A DNA stretch of 64,000 nucleotides from Neoscytalidium dimidiatum (taxonomy: Eukaryota > Ascomycota > Dothideomycetes > Botryosphaeriales > Botryosphaeriaceae): the NCBI GenBank assembly GCA_037367355.1, contig CM074695.1, forward strand, positions 806,001-870,000, read 5' to 3'. The position numbers and the translations under genes were made by a program. Positions 44,425 to 55,449 of the stretch are shown in pieces. Position 1 is the stretch's first letter. Each line of letters starts with the position of its first letter. Below the pieces are notes generated by a model. That model saw nothing but the letters and a program-made list of their open reading frames with translations, was not told the origin of the DNA and made no database searches.

Positions 44425-44430
44425 TATAAA
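44425..44430 (+). promoter_or_regulatory. TATA box of the MFS transporter gene
   Basis: TATAAA 137 bp upstream of the ATG at 44567 and 25 bp after the GATAAG motif, a usual spacing for a fungal regulated promoter. Confidence 0.4.
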
Positions 44431-44566
44431 GATGTCCCGCCATGGGCCCTAGTCCACACCATGCCGACGCTCTTCTTACTTCTCCTCAACCAGTCCCAAA
44501 AATTCCTTTGCGCTCAACCGTGAATCGCAATTTCGAGACGAGCAGAGTCAAGCTAGGCCAACAGTC

Positions 44567-46719
44567 ATGGACGGGGACACCTCCAGCACCAAAGATCCCT
44601 CTGACATTGAATCCGGCCCACTTTCTCCCAGCAAAGGCACCGCAAATGTCGCCATTCATGATACTCCTCTGTCCACTGCTCCAATCGACGCTTCTGCTGA
44701 GCGCAGATTGGTTCTCAAGCTCGATCTCTTGGTCATGATCATGATATTCCTCATGTACTTCTTCAACAGCATTGACAGAAGCAATCTTGGCAATGCGAAG
44801 ACGGACCACATGGACGATGACCTTGGCTTTGTCGGAAATCAGTATTCAATTCTCGTCATGGTCTTTTACATACCTTTCTGTGGCTTGTGTCTGCCTGCGA
44901 ATCTTGTAACAAGAAAATTCCAGCCGAAGTGGTTCCTGGTGGGATTCATGCTGTGCTGGGGCGCTATGGCAATGGTTTGCGCTGCTTGTAAGAACTTCGC
45001 ACAGGTAAGTGATTCAACGCTGGTCCGAAAATACCGCAATAGCCAGATTATGGACTGGGAAGTTTATTAAGCGGTTGTCCGGACTGAAGCTCTATCAATC
45101 CTCCCCACCCCCAGCGACAGCTTTCGCCCGGATAACAGCTTTAACTGCCTATGTGATGGCATGACTGTTGCAACACTTTCGAATCCGACCTCATTCCGTT
45201 TAACAAAAAAAAATTTTGCTTGGCGTAGAGCTTGGTTAGCTTGGTGAGCTTGACTGATCTTGGGCGTAGATCTTGGCAGTGAGGCTGCTTTTGGGAATTG
45301 CAGAGGCTGGATTCGCTCCGTGCTCGATGGTGTGTAATGCTGAAACCAAAGCATAAAATTTCCAGTACTGAAACAATTACAGTTCTATATGAGTACCTTC
45401 TACACTCGTGGAGAGCTTGCCACTCGTTATGCCATCGTAAGTCCACTCAGAAGAATTTTGGTATCCTTGCGACCCAGGTGTTGCTAACAGCCGTCAAGTG
45501 GTACTCGTCGATAGTATTATCGTCAGCTTTTAGCGGCCTCATTTCATATGGAGTATTCCAGATTGAGGGCGGCCTTTACGGCTGGCAATATCTCTTTCTT
45601 GTTGAAGGGGCACTCACCATCATAATTGCGCTACTCGCCGGGCTGATCCTCCCCAAGAACCCATGGACCTGCCGCTGGCTCACCGATGCCGAAAAAGAGC
45701 TTTGTGTCATCCGTGCTCAGAGGGACTCTACCTCAAAGGTAGGTTCCCCTTGGGACTTCCATGAAGGCATGCAGCCATTCAAGTCCTGGCAAATGTACGT
45801 CTATGGCTCCTCTAGAACTAGTTACGCACAGCATACTATAATCTCCCAATTTGCTTCAACACTGTTCTGACAAATGAGATGAATAGCTATGCGTGGGCGG
45901 TCATAGGCCTTTGCTACGGGACTTCCGGTAGCGCAGTCGGCTCCTTCCTTCCGCAGATCGTGCAACTGATGGGGTTTTCAACCCTCAAAACTAACCTGTA
46001 AGTTAAAACACTTCAATACACCAAATAATAGCACATGGCGTGTCATGAAAGTAGACGTGAAAGGTTGAACGTCTTGCTTCGCCCACCCATGCAGCTTGCA
46101 AGTCACACCACCACCGCCTCGCCCACACCCCAAAACCCAGGATACCATCAACCACTAACTACCAAAAACCAGGTATACCGTCGCACCCAACCTTGTGGGT
46201 GCCGTCGTCCTCATCTGCATCGCGCGCTCAAGCGACCGCTTCCGCGAGCGCAGCGGACATCTGATCTTCGCTCTCCTCATCACCTTCGTCGGGTGGATCA
46301 TCCTACTCGCGCTCAACCCAGCCAAGCATGTGCCCGTTGCCTATTTCGCCTGCTTCCTGCTCTGCGCCGGCGCCATGACTCCAACCGTGCTCTTCCACTC
46401 CTGGCACACCTCAAACATGCACACTGAGAATGGCCGCATTTACGTACTTAGTTTCTTAACCGGTGCGGCTAACAGCGGCGGTATCGTTGCCAGCATGACA
46501 TTCAGAGCCCAGGATGCGCCGAGGTACCTACCATTCCTAGGGACGGCGGCCGGTTTCGAGGGTACGGGGATGTTGTTGATCTTGGGTATGCGGGCGTGGA
46601 TGAAGTGGGATAATGCGAGGAGGGACAGGGTAATGGGACAGAAGTTGGTTAGCAAGGATGTCAAGTTGAGCGAGCTGGTGGGCGGTTCGAGAGATGTGAG
46701 ATGGAGGTGGTTCGTATAA
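44567..46719 (+). CDS. MFS transporter, anion:cation symporter (Dal5/Tna1-like) family
   Basis: Six exons, 44567-45004, 45270-45329, 45383-45436, 45499-45794, 45887-45997 and 46173-46719; 501 aa, all phases consistent. After a Ser/Asp-rich N-terminus the first membrane segment carries the family signature ('MYFFNSIDRSNLGNAKTD'). Across introns come 'VRLLLGIAEAGFAPCSM' and 'FYMSTFYTRGELATRYAI', then 'ISYGVFQIEGGLYGWQYLF' with 'VEGALTIIIALL'. About twelve membrane segments in total. The family takes up organic anions such as allantoate, nicotinate, pantothenate, ureidosuccinate or dipeptides with protons. Introns 1 and 5 are 265 and 175 nt. It diverges from the fused FAD oxidase and converges with the second transporter, suggesting a functional group. 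Confidence 0.9.
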
Positions 46720-47050
46720 GAAAAGGAATAACAGGCCCAAAGGTTAGCACTTCCGAAGGTAGCCATCCGTACCATCCCTCTACCTTCTCCAAACTCCGTT
46801 AAAAAAAAAATAAAAATAAAAACTGTTGCATATGGTGCTCTTGAATATTCGCGGCTCTTTATTTGTCTGAAGTTCCCTTAAAATAATCGAAATCCATGTC
46901 TCAGTTATTGTTTCCCCTCTTTCTCTACCATTCCCAATCATTCCGTCCGCTCGAGAGTGTACGGACCGCTTTTCGGAGGCTGTTCTTGCTCGCTAAGAAG
47001 CCATTCTGCACGGAACAAAATCATATCTCAGCATCACACAACACCACATT
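46720..47050. other. Convergent intergenic region between two transporters
   Basis: About 330 bases with an A-rich low-complexity tract near 46800-46822 and no gene. Confidence 0.55.
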
Positions 47051-48933
47051 TCAAACTTTGGACTCCTCCACCCCTTTAACATCGACAGTAAGCAATTGCG
47101 GCGAAGGCGTCTCACCCTGTTCACCAGCTTCCGAGCCCGAGTCGGATTCTACAACCCTCCTTGCCTTCTGCGCCTTCTCCCGGTTATGCAGCACCAGAGT
47201 TGCGAGAGCGGTGCCAATAAGGAGAGGGCCACCAATGACGGACACTGTGATGAAACCCTTGCGATACTGTGGCGCTTCGGTCTGCTTCCAGACAATTAGT
47301 GGTAACCAGGCTTGCACGACATATGCCATTTCGTTCATGCTGCCGATAACAATGGCACGCTCCTCGTTGTCTTCGGAGCAGATCTCATGTCCCCATCTAA
47401 GAGTACGTTAGCAAATCAAATCATACTATTTGTGACTGTGAGATTATCACTTACGACATGCACAGGCCGGACAGTCCACTATTCAGACCAGCCAGTATGT
47501 AGCAGGCCCAGTGCCACCCTGTCGGGATATCCCATACAGCGAGAGAAACATATACAATGATATTCCAGATCTGTAGCGAGTCAATACACTGCCGACCTTC
47601 GTAATGATCGGGAAAGCATCGGGGTTGAGACATACTCCGGCAAATATCATAGGCGGCCAACGTGCGCCTCGTAAGAAAGTGTCAGAGGACCACGCATAGA
47701 TCAATGTTGACACTACTGCGACGGCGTATGTGGTGGTCGGATAGGCGTTGATCTGCCCAACTGTGTACTTGGGGTTCGTGCTGGCTTTCAGCCATTGTGC
47801 GAAAGCTGGTTGGGCGAACATGTTTCCGTTGTTGAATGCGCTACTTTTGGGTCAGCACCTGTACTAGATGAGAAATGGGCCCGATTATGTCATGGACTCA
47901 CACGTAGAGTAGAGTTAGGACATAGATATGCCAAGACTTGAAAATCTTCTTAACCTTAGCTTTCGTGTACGGAGCTCGAGGTTTGCGACCCTCAAGTTGC
48001 ATGCGCTTGTTAGCAAAGGCGACCTCCTCTTTTGTAAGATAGAATGGTTTCGAGATTTCGGGAACATCGGGAAGGACAAAATAACCGGCCAGCGCGATTG
48101 GAAGGGAAATAATGCCATCGACGATGAAAAGCCTTGGATCTCATGTGAGCATAGTTTTCGTCCGAACCCAATATCAGATGCATACCATTGCCAACCCTTA
48201 TAACCACCCTTTCCTCCGAGGTTGTAGACAGCAGCCATCAAGTAACCGGAGAACATGGTCGCAATAGCGCTGCTTGTGTGGAAAATGCAACTCCTTTTGG
48301 CCAATTCATCTCGTCTATACCAAGACCCGATGATATATTGCATCCCAGGGTAGAACGTACTTTCCGCCAGGCCTTTGAGAACGTTAGAAGAGATGGGATG
48401 AAGTAAGACGATCATGTGGACCCGCACCAATGAAGAAACGCAAAACGTAGATTTGTTTTGCGGTAGAACATTTCGAAAGGCAGAAAGTCAAGATGGTCCA
48501 TAAGACTTCCATAGATGGAATCCACAAGGACGGGCGGAACTTTGTTAAGATGATATTACTCGGGAGTTGGCCGATGACGTAACCGACAGTCCAGCAGGAC
48601 TGCATAATGTTGAGCTCTTCTCCATAAAGACCCAAGTCCTCTTTCATTCCTGAAACGAAGGCGGAGTTGATGTTGGACTGGTCCAGGTATTTGATGAAAT
48701 AGCCTTCTAAGATTAGGACCTGGGGGCACGGTTCGCGATACAGGGTTAGACTTACCAAGAGAGGCAAAAGTCAAAAGAGCCGCATCAAGCTTGAAGAGGA
48801 ACCTCCGCTCCTCTGGGGACTTGTTGAAGGTGTCCCAGATGACGCCTCTCCAGTCCAACTTCACATCCTTTGTAACAACCTCGTCGGCCTTCTGCGTGGC
48901 AGGGTCGCGGTCCTGTCCCTGAGGCTGCGACAT
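47051..48933 (-). CDS. MFS transporter, Liz1/Fen2 (pantothenate)-like member of the ACS family
   Basis: Seven exons in transcription order: 48933-48756, 48703-48428, 48372-48186, 48132-47902, 47843-47636, 47570-47455, 47396-47051; 513 aa, all phases consistent. Landmarks: 'FFIKYLDQSNINSAFVSGMK'-type TM1 region (here with G-Y-F-I-K), 'SCWTVGYVIGQLPSNIIL', 'LRFFIGLAESTFYPGMQY', 'SWYRRDELAKRSCIFHTS', 'VWDIPTGWHWACYILAG', 'WGHEICSEDNEERAIVIG'. These fit the Liz1/Fen2/Vht1-like subgroup that imports pantothenate or related acids. The C-terminal tail is Glu/Ser-rich and cytosolic. Introns are all 53-66 nt, unlike the neighbouring genes. The substrate is not certain. Confidence 0.9.
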
Positions 48934-50206
48934 GACTGAAAAGATGGCAATCCTCACGAAGGTAAGCGTTTGCCGTTGCGAGAGATCGCGGGAGAGAAAG
49001 GAAGGCAATTGGCAGGGCAACAGGTTCAAAGATAAAGCAGAGAGCCTCCGCCTTAGCTACTTCTGGGCAAAGATAGGCTTCAGGGCATCTGAACCATACT
49101 GCAGGGTGCCGCCGCGTGGTCGCACCGGCCGGGAGTGCTGTCCTATCTCGGGAGGGTGGCGAGTCACCACGGTCCCGTCATATTGCGTGCTTAAGGTTGT
49201 ATAGCGCATGCTTATGCAGGCTGAGGCGTCGGGCAAGCCGGGGACCTGGGGCTTCGGCGAAGCAACATGATCACACAGGAACGACCGAAGTTGGAATGCC
49301 CGAGCGAGAATCCTGCAAATGTTTCTTTTGCACGATATGCCGGGCAAATATGGGTCCACTCACTGATGGCGAGCTCGAGACCTAGGGCCTAGTGCGGGCG
49401 GCACGGGTGCATGGCACGCGGAGCTTAACGGCAGACGAAGCTTCCTGGCGGCAGAGACCACGGGCGCGGGAAGCGTAGCCAAGTGGTTGGTCAGTGTGCA
49501 GCGAAGGATTGGGCTGTATGGTTGGCAAAGGGTTGACGAGCATTAAGGCATAGATGGCGTGCGACCCAGCTTGCATGCCCTTACACTATTCGGTGTTAAC
49601 GGTAATAAATGGGCGGCGATGGATGTGGAGAAGATAAGCGCCGAAGATGTAACGGCAATCATAGTATTGCCGATTGGAGTCTGCGCATCGTATGGCCGAG
49701 CACTGGTGCGGACGTTGTGAAGAGACCGCAGTTGGAGTGGCTGAAGGGGAACGGACGAAAAGGACGGATGAACGCAAGGGAAGGGCAACCACTTTCTTTC
49801 CATCAGCCTTCAGCCTATCGCGTATTTGGCAATGTAAGCGACCGCGCCGTGGCCACCTCCAAGGCTTGCTTAGTCGATCGCAAAGATCGTCAACACCATT
49901 GTTGTTATCTCCAAATTCAGGATACGTGCACAAGATGCCACAACAGCAAGCACGCATGAACCCGTGGAGCAAAAGCAGTGCCTCGGACGGGACTGTTGGA
50001 CTGTATCTGCATACAATTGGCATCGACGTCTGAACAACCGCCTTGCTTTCACATGTGCGCCTTTGTTTCCTGTATGCAACACGTTGAACTCGAACGTAAG
50101 TTGACCAATCAGATCTTCGACCTTTCATTCCTTTCGAGCAATAAGTCGACATGAATAGCAGATGAACTTGCAAATCTCTTTCTGTCTATGTCTCCAGAGC
50201 AGCTGC
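48934..50206. other. Intergenic region with one copy of a diverged short repeat
   Basis: About 1.3 kb with no gene recognised. It should contain the promoter of the transporter to its left. Open frames of up to 195 codons lack any family features. Confidence 0.5.
49995..50065. repeat. Diverged dispersed repeat, copy 2
   Basis: Core CATCGACGTCTGAACAACC at 50021-50039 matches 18 of 19 bases of copy 1 at 18983-19001. The flanks are related but diverged. Confidence 0.45.
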
Positions 50207-52393
50207 TTAACATGATGGAAACCATTCGTCAGGCACTTCGGGCACCGGCTGCGAGCCTCTGCCTCCACCAAGCAGGCTCTTAATTCTCTCGTATGCGCCT
50301 TCCTTTGCTGCCACGAACCCAGGGCTGTGAGGAGGGATTGGTTCTCTCCCACGTTCGACCAAGTCTTTGTTGATCCAGCTGAGTATCTCGTTGACATAGT
50401 CAACCTCGACAAATTTGAGGGAGTTGAACTTCTTGCCGTAGCCCTTCTGCTTCACTCTTTCCTCATACTGCTTCCTCATCTCTTCCTCGCTCGGTAAGCT
50501 GGCTCCTCCGGAGAGGACCGCCGCCACGAATTTCGCTTGGAACTCGAATAAAGAGTATGTCGCCGTGAAATACGGCACTCCGACGAAAATCAGGCTTGGA
50601 TCAGGGATATACCAGATGTCATAATGTAAGTTGTGGTATTGTGATCCGTCTGTCACGATAACCTTGTCGTCCGCTTGTTCTGGCTGGAGATCATCCCGGT
50701 GGTGAGATCGGAGGAAAGGCAGTGTGACGTGGTAGCCTGTGGCAACGATGACATGGTCGATATCACAGAGTTTGTGTCCTGATTTCAGTGTGATGGTTCC
50801 TGGTATTGGATTGCTGCGCTCAGAACTCTCAGATCCAGAGACACTTCCAGCATCTGATGCCGTCTCTGAACCGGATAGTACTTCAGGATCAGAATGTGGC
50901 AAATCAAAGGATGCGATGTCACCGATCCGTTTGGCGTTTGGAGGCAGCACGGATGCTGGAAAATCGAAATCACCTCCTCTTGAAGTCTGCCAAATATTCT
51001 TGGCGTATGGGGAGATCTCTTTGGCGATATCCGTCGACGATGTCCCAGATCCAACGAGAAGTACGTTCTTCTAGTCATCAGCCCACTTCCACACCAACGG
51101 CAGCCAGTACAGCTCAGAGACACACCTTTCCTTTGAACGATTCTGGCACTCGATATGTCTTCGAATGCTCAACTCGCGTTGGCCACCGCGACTTCCATTC
51201 AGACAGACCGGGGATGTTGGGAATCCTGGGCGCGTGGTAATGGCCGTTGGCAACGACAACAGCATCAAAAGTCTAGTTGATTTTAGTTCCTACTGCCAGT
51301 ACGAAATGTCATTGTCCACTTACGAAGGTTTCTCTACCCTTTCCTTCCTCTTGCAGATCTTGGACGGTCACCTTCCATTTACCGTCCTGCTTGCTGACGT
51401 TTTCCACCAGGGTCCTGTACCGGATGGACTGCTCAATGCCTGTCACACGAACAATCTCACTGATGTACGTAGCCATGACCGAATGGTTGCTGTAATCGGC
51501 AGTCCCTTCCGGGAACGGTAGCAGAGTAGTCTGCATCATATCCCTATGGACGTTGGTCGTTAAGTCGCGGTAGCAGGGTCTTTAACAGTCAGTCAGCAGC
51601 TCCTGGGCTTCCATCGCGCTACTCACCCTGGTGGCGCCGTTCCGAGGTCTCTGATTTGAGCATCATCATAGACTGATTGACGCACCTCCCATCGAGCTTT
51701 TGGAATATCAGCTGCGATTGAAGCTGTGACTGAAGGATAATCAGGTTCCAGTGGTCTTCTTTCATCGTATACCCTGAATCAAGAGTTAGCGACACTGATC
51801 TAGGACGGTCATGAATATTAGAAAGTATTTGCTGTAAGGAAAACAAGAATCGTTGCTGATGAAAGCGACACCAAAAAGCCAGAAGGTTCTGACAGAAGTT
51901 CTTCGCTACAACATGCCCAGGGCTTCTGCTTATCCGCGAGATAACCTCAAGTGCATCGCAGCAGCAAGGATTTCTTCCACCATAGCTCATGGAATTTTAG
52001 AAAAATCATGCGGATCTTAGTGATCAACGACAATTTTTTTTTTTTTTGGATTCCTGTTCAGACGGCTGCTCTGATTCCATGGGCGCATTTGCGATTACTA
52101 TGGCCCAATTTCTGGAGTCGATTCCGTGCACAAACCATGCAGAGTTCTTTCTCTCCTCGAGGACGAAACTGATTTCTGAATCCGACGGTGCAGCTCTCCA
52201 TGGTAGCATCCTCCTCTTTCAAGATTTACGACGTGGCAGTACACTAACGTTCGACTTACCAGACACCTCCGGGCTTCCCGATCCGCTCGAAGACGGTCAC
52301 ATCAACACCGGCTTTTTTCAAGTGCGCCGCAGTGACAACACCGCTGATTCCTGCACCAATGATGGCGACCTGAGAGGCCGGAGCGGTAGACAT
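50207..52393 (-). CDS. Flavin-containing monooxygenase (FMO-type, NADPH-dependent)
   Basis: Five exons in transcription order: 52393-52260, 51773-51627, 51579-51324, 51272-51126, 51070-50207; 515 aa, all phases consistent. FAD motif G-A-G-I-S-G near residue 13 ('QVAIIGAGISGVVTAAHLKK'). The first long intron is bridged by 'GGVWVYDERRPLEPDYPS'. Later: 'DAVVVANGHYHAPRIPNIPG', the NADPH motif G-S-G-T-S-S near 236, 'IDHVIVATGYHVTLPF' and 'IWYIPDPSLIFVGVPYF'. FMOs oxygenate nitrogen or sulfur atoms in small molecules. Intron 1 is 486 nt and contains a 14-base A run on the coding strand. A Ser/Glu/Gly-rich insertion at about 284-305 is unusual. It shares a divergent promoter with the TauD-type dioxygenase. 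Confidence 0.9.
52034..52047. repeat. Homopolymer tract inside FMO intron 1
   Basis: Fourteen T on the plus strand, equal to A14 on the transcribed orientation, within the 486-nt intron. Confidence 0.85.
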
Positions 52394-53281
52394 GGGACCG
52401 AAATATCGTGCGGTTGAAGAAAGATTGACGTTTGGTTTAGAGGGTCAAGAATGCACAGATACCAGTGTTAGTGGTAAAGCAACGGAGGCCAGGTAATGGC
52501 CGGATGCTTAAAACGGCTAAGGTAGGCTTGATTGGCGCCCGCGGTAAAGCGCATAGCACCACTCTCGCACGAATCTCACGGCCGCAAAACGATGTTGCAA
52601 TCAGCGGCAGTTGTGAGGGATCCGGGCTGTGAAAACCACAGCTCGCGGCGCTTCCTCTCTTAGGCGCCGCTGCCTTTACCAAGCCCACCATTTTCGGGGC
52701 TGGCGGACGCCTGGCGTGACACTGTGAATTACTCGCGCGGTGGGCCTGCAGATGGCTTCTGGTCGGCGACCAAAACGATGCGACAGAAGCAAACGACGAC
52801 ATGAAACAAGAGACCTGAGATAGCAATCCTCTCGCGGTAATTGGCTGCGTCCAGAGCGGGGTTCGGCAGGCTCCCGCTTGCCGACGCATGTTGAAATTTA
52901 GTTGCGGATGGCGCCATCTGATGATCGACCAACGCCCGGGTTGAGCGTCAGTGGGGTACATTTCAACCCCAGGTGTATTGGCACAAGGTGAGTGCTGTCT
53001 AGCTCGGGGCCGGCTGCTGCTGACGAATCAAAGAATGGTGTGTGATGAGGGGGAGATGATGTGATTCCCGCGCCCCTCTCAACGCCGACCTAAGATGCAT
53101 CCAGCGCGATAGGAAATGCACCTTGTGCTGCTGGGCCACACATAAAAGCCTGAATGCAAAACATCATGCTGTCGATGGCATCCGAGCCGACCCCAGCAAC
53201 TAGAAATAACACAATCCTTAAACCCGGTTGCGGCACCTCCCAGAATCTAATCTGATTTCCCCTCTTACATCACAAGCAAAG
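52394..53281. promoter_or_regulatory. Divergent promoter FMO / dioxygenase with GATA motifs
   Basis: About 890 bp between outward-facing starts. AGATAG at 52818-52823 and CGATAG at 53107-53112 match HGATAR. A TATA-like 'cataaaag' lies near 53143. No gene inside. Confidence 0.45.
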
Positions 53282-54518
53282 ATGGCTCCCGGCCCAATTG
53301 CGATCCACCCGGACATTAAGGACGTTGCTCCTCCGCGCAAGGACAACCTCGGCCTTCCCGAACCGACGCGCAAGAGGTTAGAGAAGGCCGGCATTGATCT
53401 GTCGAATGGCTACCCTTACCGCCCCGCCCGCCCGCTTTATCTCGATGATGTCTATAAGATCCGCAACTACCATCGCGAGCATATCGATCCCGGCTCTCGC
53501 GCTGACCCCGAGAAGAAGGCTCTCTTCTCCGCTGCAGAGAAGGTCATTGACCTGACCACTCACATTGGCACTGAAATCGTTGGTCTTCAGCTCAAGGACC
53601 TCACCCCTCAGCAGAAGGATGAGCTTGGTCTGCTCATCGCCGAGCGTAGCGTTGTCTTCTTCAGGGATCAGGATATCTCCCCCCAGCAACAAAAAGAGCT
53701 CGGAGAGTGGTATGGCGAGATCGAAGTTCACCCGCAAGTCCCTCAAGTCCCTGGCGTCGAGGGTGTCACTGTTATCTGGCCCGAGCTCCAGTCGACTGAG
53801 CGCCCATCCAACTTCCGCAACCCTGGTGGTGCCTCGAGATGGCATACCGATCTGGTCCACGAGCGTCAGCCTGCCGGTGTGACGCACCTGCACAATGACA
53901 CCGTTCCCTCGACTGGCGGTGATACCCTCTGGGCCTCAGGTTATGCCGCCTATGAGAAGCTCTCGCCTGCCTTCCGCAAGCTGATCGACGGCAAATATGC
54001 CGTCTATCGTTCCGCACACCCTTACCTGGACCGCAACCATCCCGAGGAGGGCCCCAAGTTCATCGAGCGAGTCCACCCGCTCGTCCGCGTGCACCCAGCC
54101 ACCGGCTGGAAGAGCTTGTTCGTGAACCGCGCCATGACCGACCGCATCGTCGGCTTTGACAAGGCCGAGAGTGATGTCATCCTGAACTACCTGTACGATG
54201 TGTACGAGAAGAACATCGACATTCAGTTGAGGTTCAAGTGGACTCCCAGGACGAGCGCTCTGTGGGACAACCGGTGAGTCCTTACATAACTGTATGATAT
54301 ATGGTCTTGAGGGACATCACGGCTAACTTTGATTTTGCAGTATCACCATCCACAACGCCAGCTGGGACTACGCGAACAGGGAGCCGAGACACGGCACCAG
54401 GGTGACCTCGTTGGCGGAGAAGCCCTTCTTCGACCCTAAGGCACCCACTAGGCGGGAGGCGCTGGGTCTCGTTCACCCTGACGAGCTGAGGGAAGAGGAG
54501 ATTGACCTTGACAAATGA
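53282..54518 (+). CDS. TauD/TfdA-family Fe(II)/2-oxoglutarate dioxygenase (sulfonate dioxygenase-like)
   Basis: Two exons, 53282-54273 and 54341-54518; 389 aa. The ATG at 53282 (aagATGGC) is chosen; the frame is open upstream without support. The metal triad is intact: H188-x-D190 in 'SRWHTDLVHERQPAG' and the distal His335 in 'ITIHNASWDYA'. Arg351 in 'REPRHGTRVTS' is a likely 2-oxoglutarate ligand. The preceding 'AERSVVFFRDQDISPQQQ' and 'GGDTLWASGYAAYEKLSP' are typical. Yeast Jlp1 and bacterial TauD release sulfite from sulfonates such as taurine; fungal paralogues also act on other acids. Codon use is strongly C-ending, suggesting good expression. It probably works with the divergent FMO. 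Confidence 0.93.
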
Positions 54519-55449
54519 GTCAAGTTATGTTAAGCCGCATCGGCACGGCGAATTGACTGAAAAAAAAAAAAGAATGAAGTAAAGAATGAATAAAAGATTA
54601 TCATTGGATGCCATCATTTCCCTTTTTCCGCTTGAGTGTTTTGAAAATGAAATCACATGGTTGGTCTCGAGCGACCTTCTAGCATCTTGGACTCAGAGCG
54701 GTTTAAGCTCGAATAGCAATGCATCGAACAAGAGCATGAGAGACAAGGATGGACAGAACCTAGTAGCACATGGACGGCCGCCACTAGCCAATCCCATTAC
54801 CCAAAGAAGTTATACTAAGAAGGTCGTGTCCCAGAAATATCTGTGCTCCGGTATGTCTAAGACTGCGCTGAATAAATAGACGTATGGATGCTTCTGGTAA
54901 CTTTTTGTTGTATTTGAAGATATATCTCGGCTGTCAGCATGCCAACGTGCGTGAAACATCTAATTGGAACGCAAAATAAGCCGCCGTGGTTTTTAAGCTC
55001 TTGGAGATGTGCACGGGCTCAAGTTTAGAATAAGTGTATTTGCGGATATCATGTATTGTCAATATCATTTCGCACCATTTGGCAAGTTTGGATTTTGATT
55101 AATGAAGGAATTTCTACAGAGACTTCATACCAGTCCAAACCACAATACAGATTAGAAGACTGTGTTCAGTTCGTGTCACTTTTTCTCTACTTTTCATGTC
55201 GAAGGGGTCCCCATGTCTGTTCCGCACACCACTGCTGCCATTCGTATCGGAATTTCACATGTCTGCTCCTACAAGCATCGAAACTTGATCTAATACCACA
55301 CACACTCTCTATTTATTGTTTTTCTTCTTCTTCTTGTTCTTCGAATTACTTGTCGGCTTGATGCACCACTGTGAAAATGGCGATTCTGGCCGGATATACA
55401 AACCTGAACTCCACGAGAAAAATTACGGAGAGTACATAGTCGGCGTGGC
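54519..55449. other. Convergent intergenic region
   Basis: About 930 bases, AT-richer than the genes, with an A run near 54560-54571. No gene recognised. Confidence 0.5.

Larger units (their letters stand above)
43649..44566. promoter_or_regulatory. Divergent promoter between the fused oxidase and the MFS transporter
   Basis: About 920 bp between outward-facing starts. The TATA box and GATAAG site near the transporter are listed separately. An open frame of 185 codons inside shows no family resemblance and was not called. Confidence 0.55.

Noticed and set aside
49586..50173. 195-codon minus-strand frame
   Set aside because: No domain and overlaps several other open frames; contains the dispersed repeat copy.
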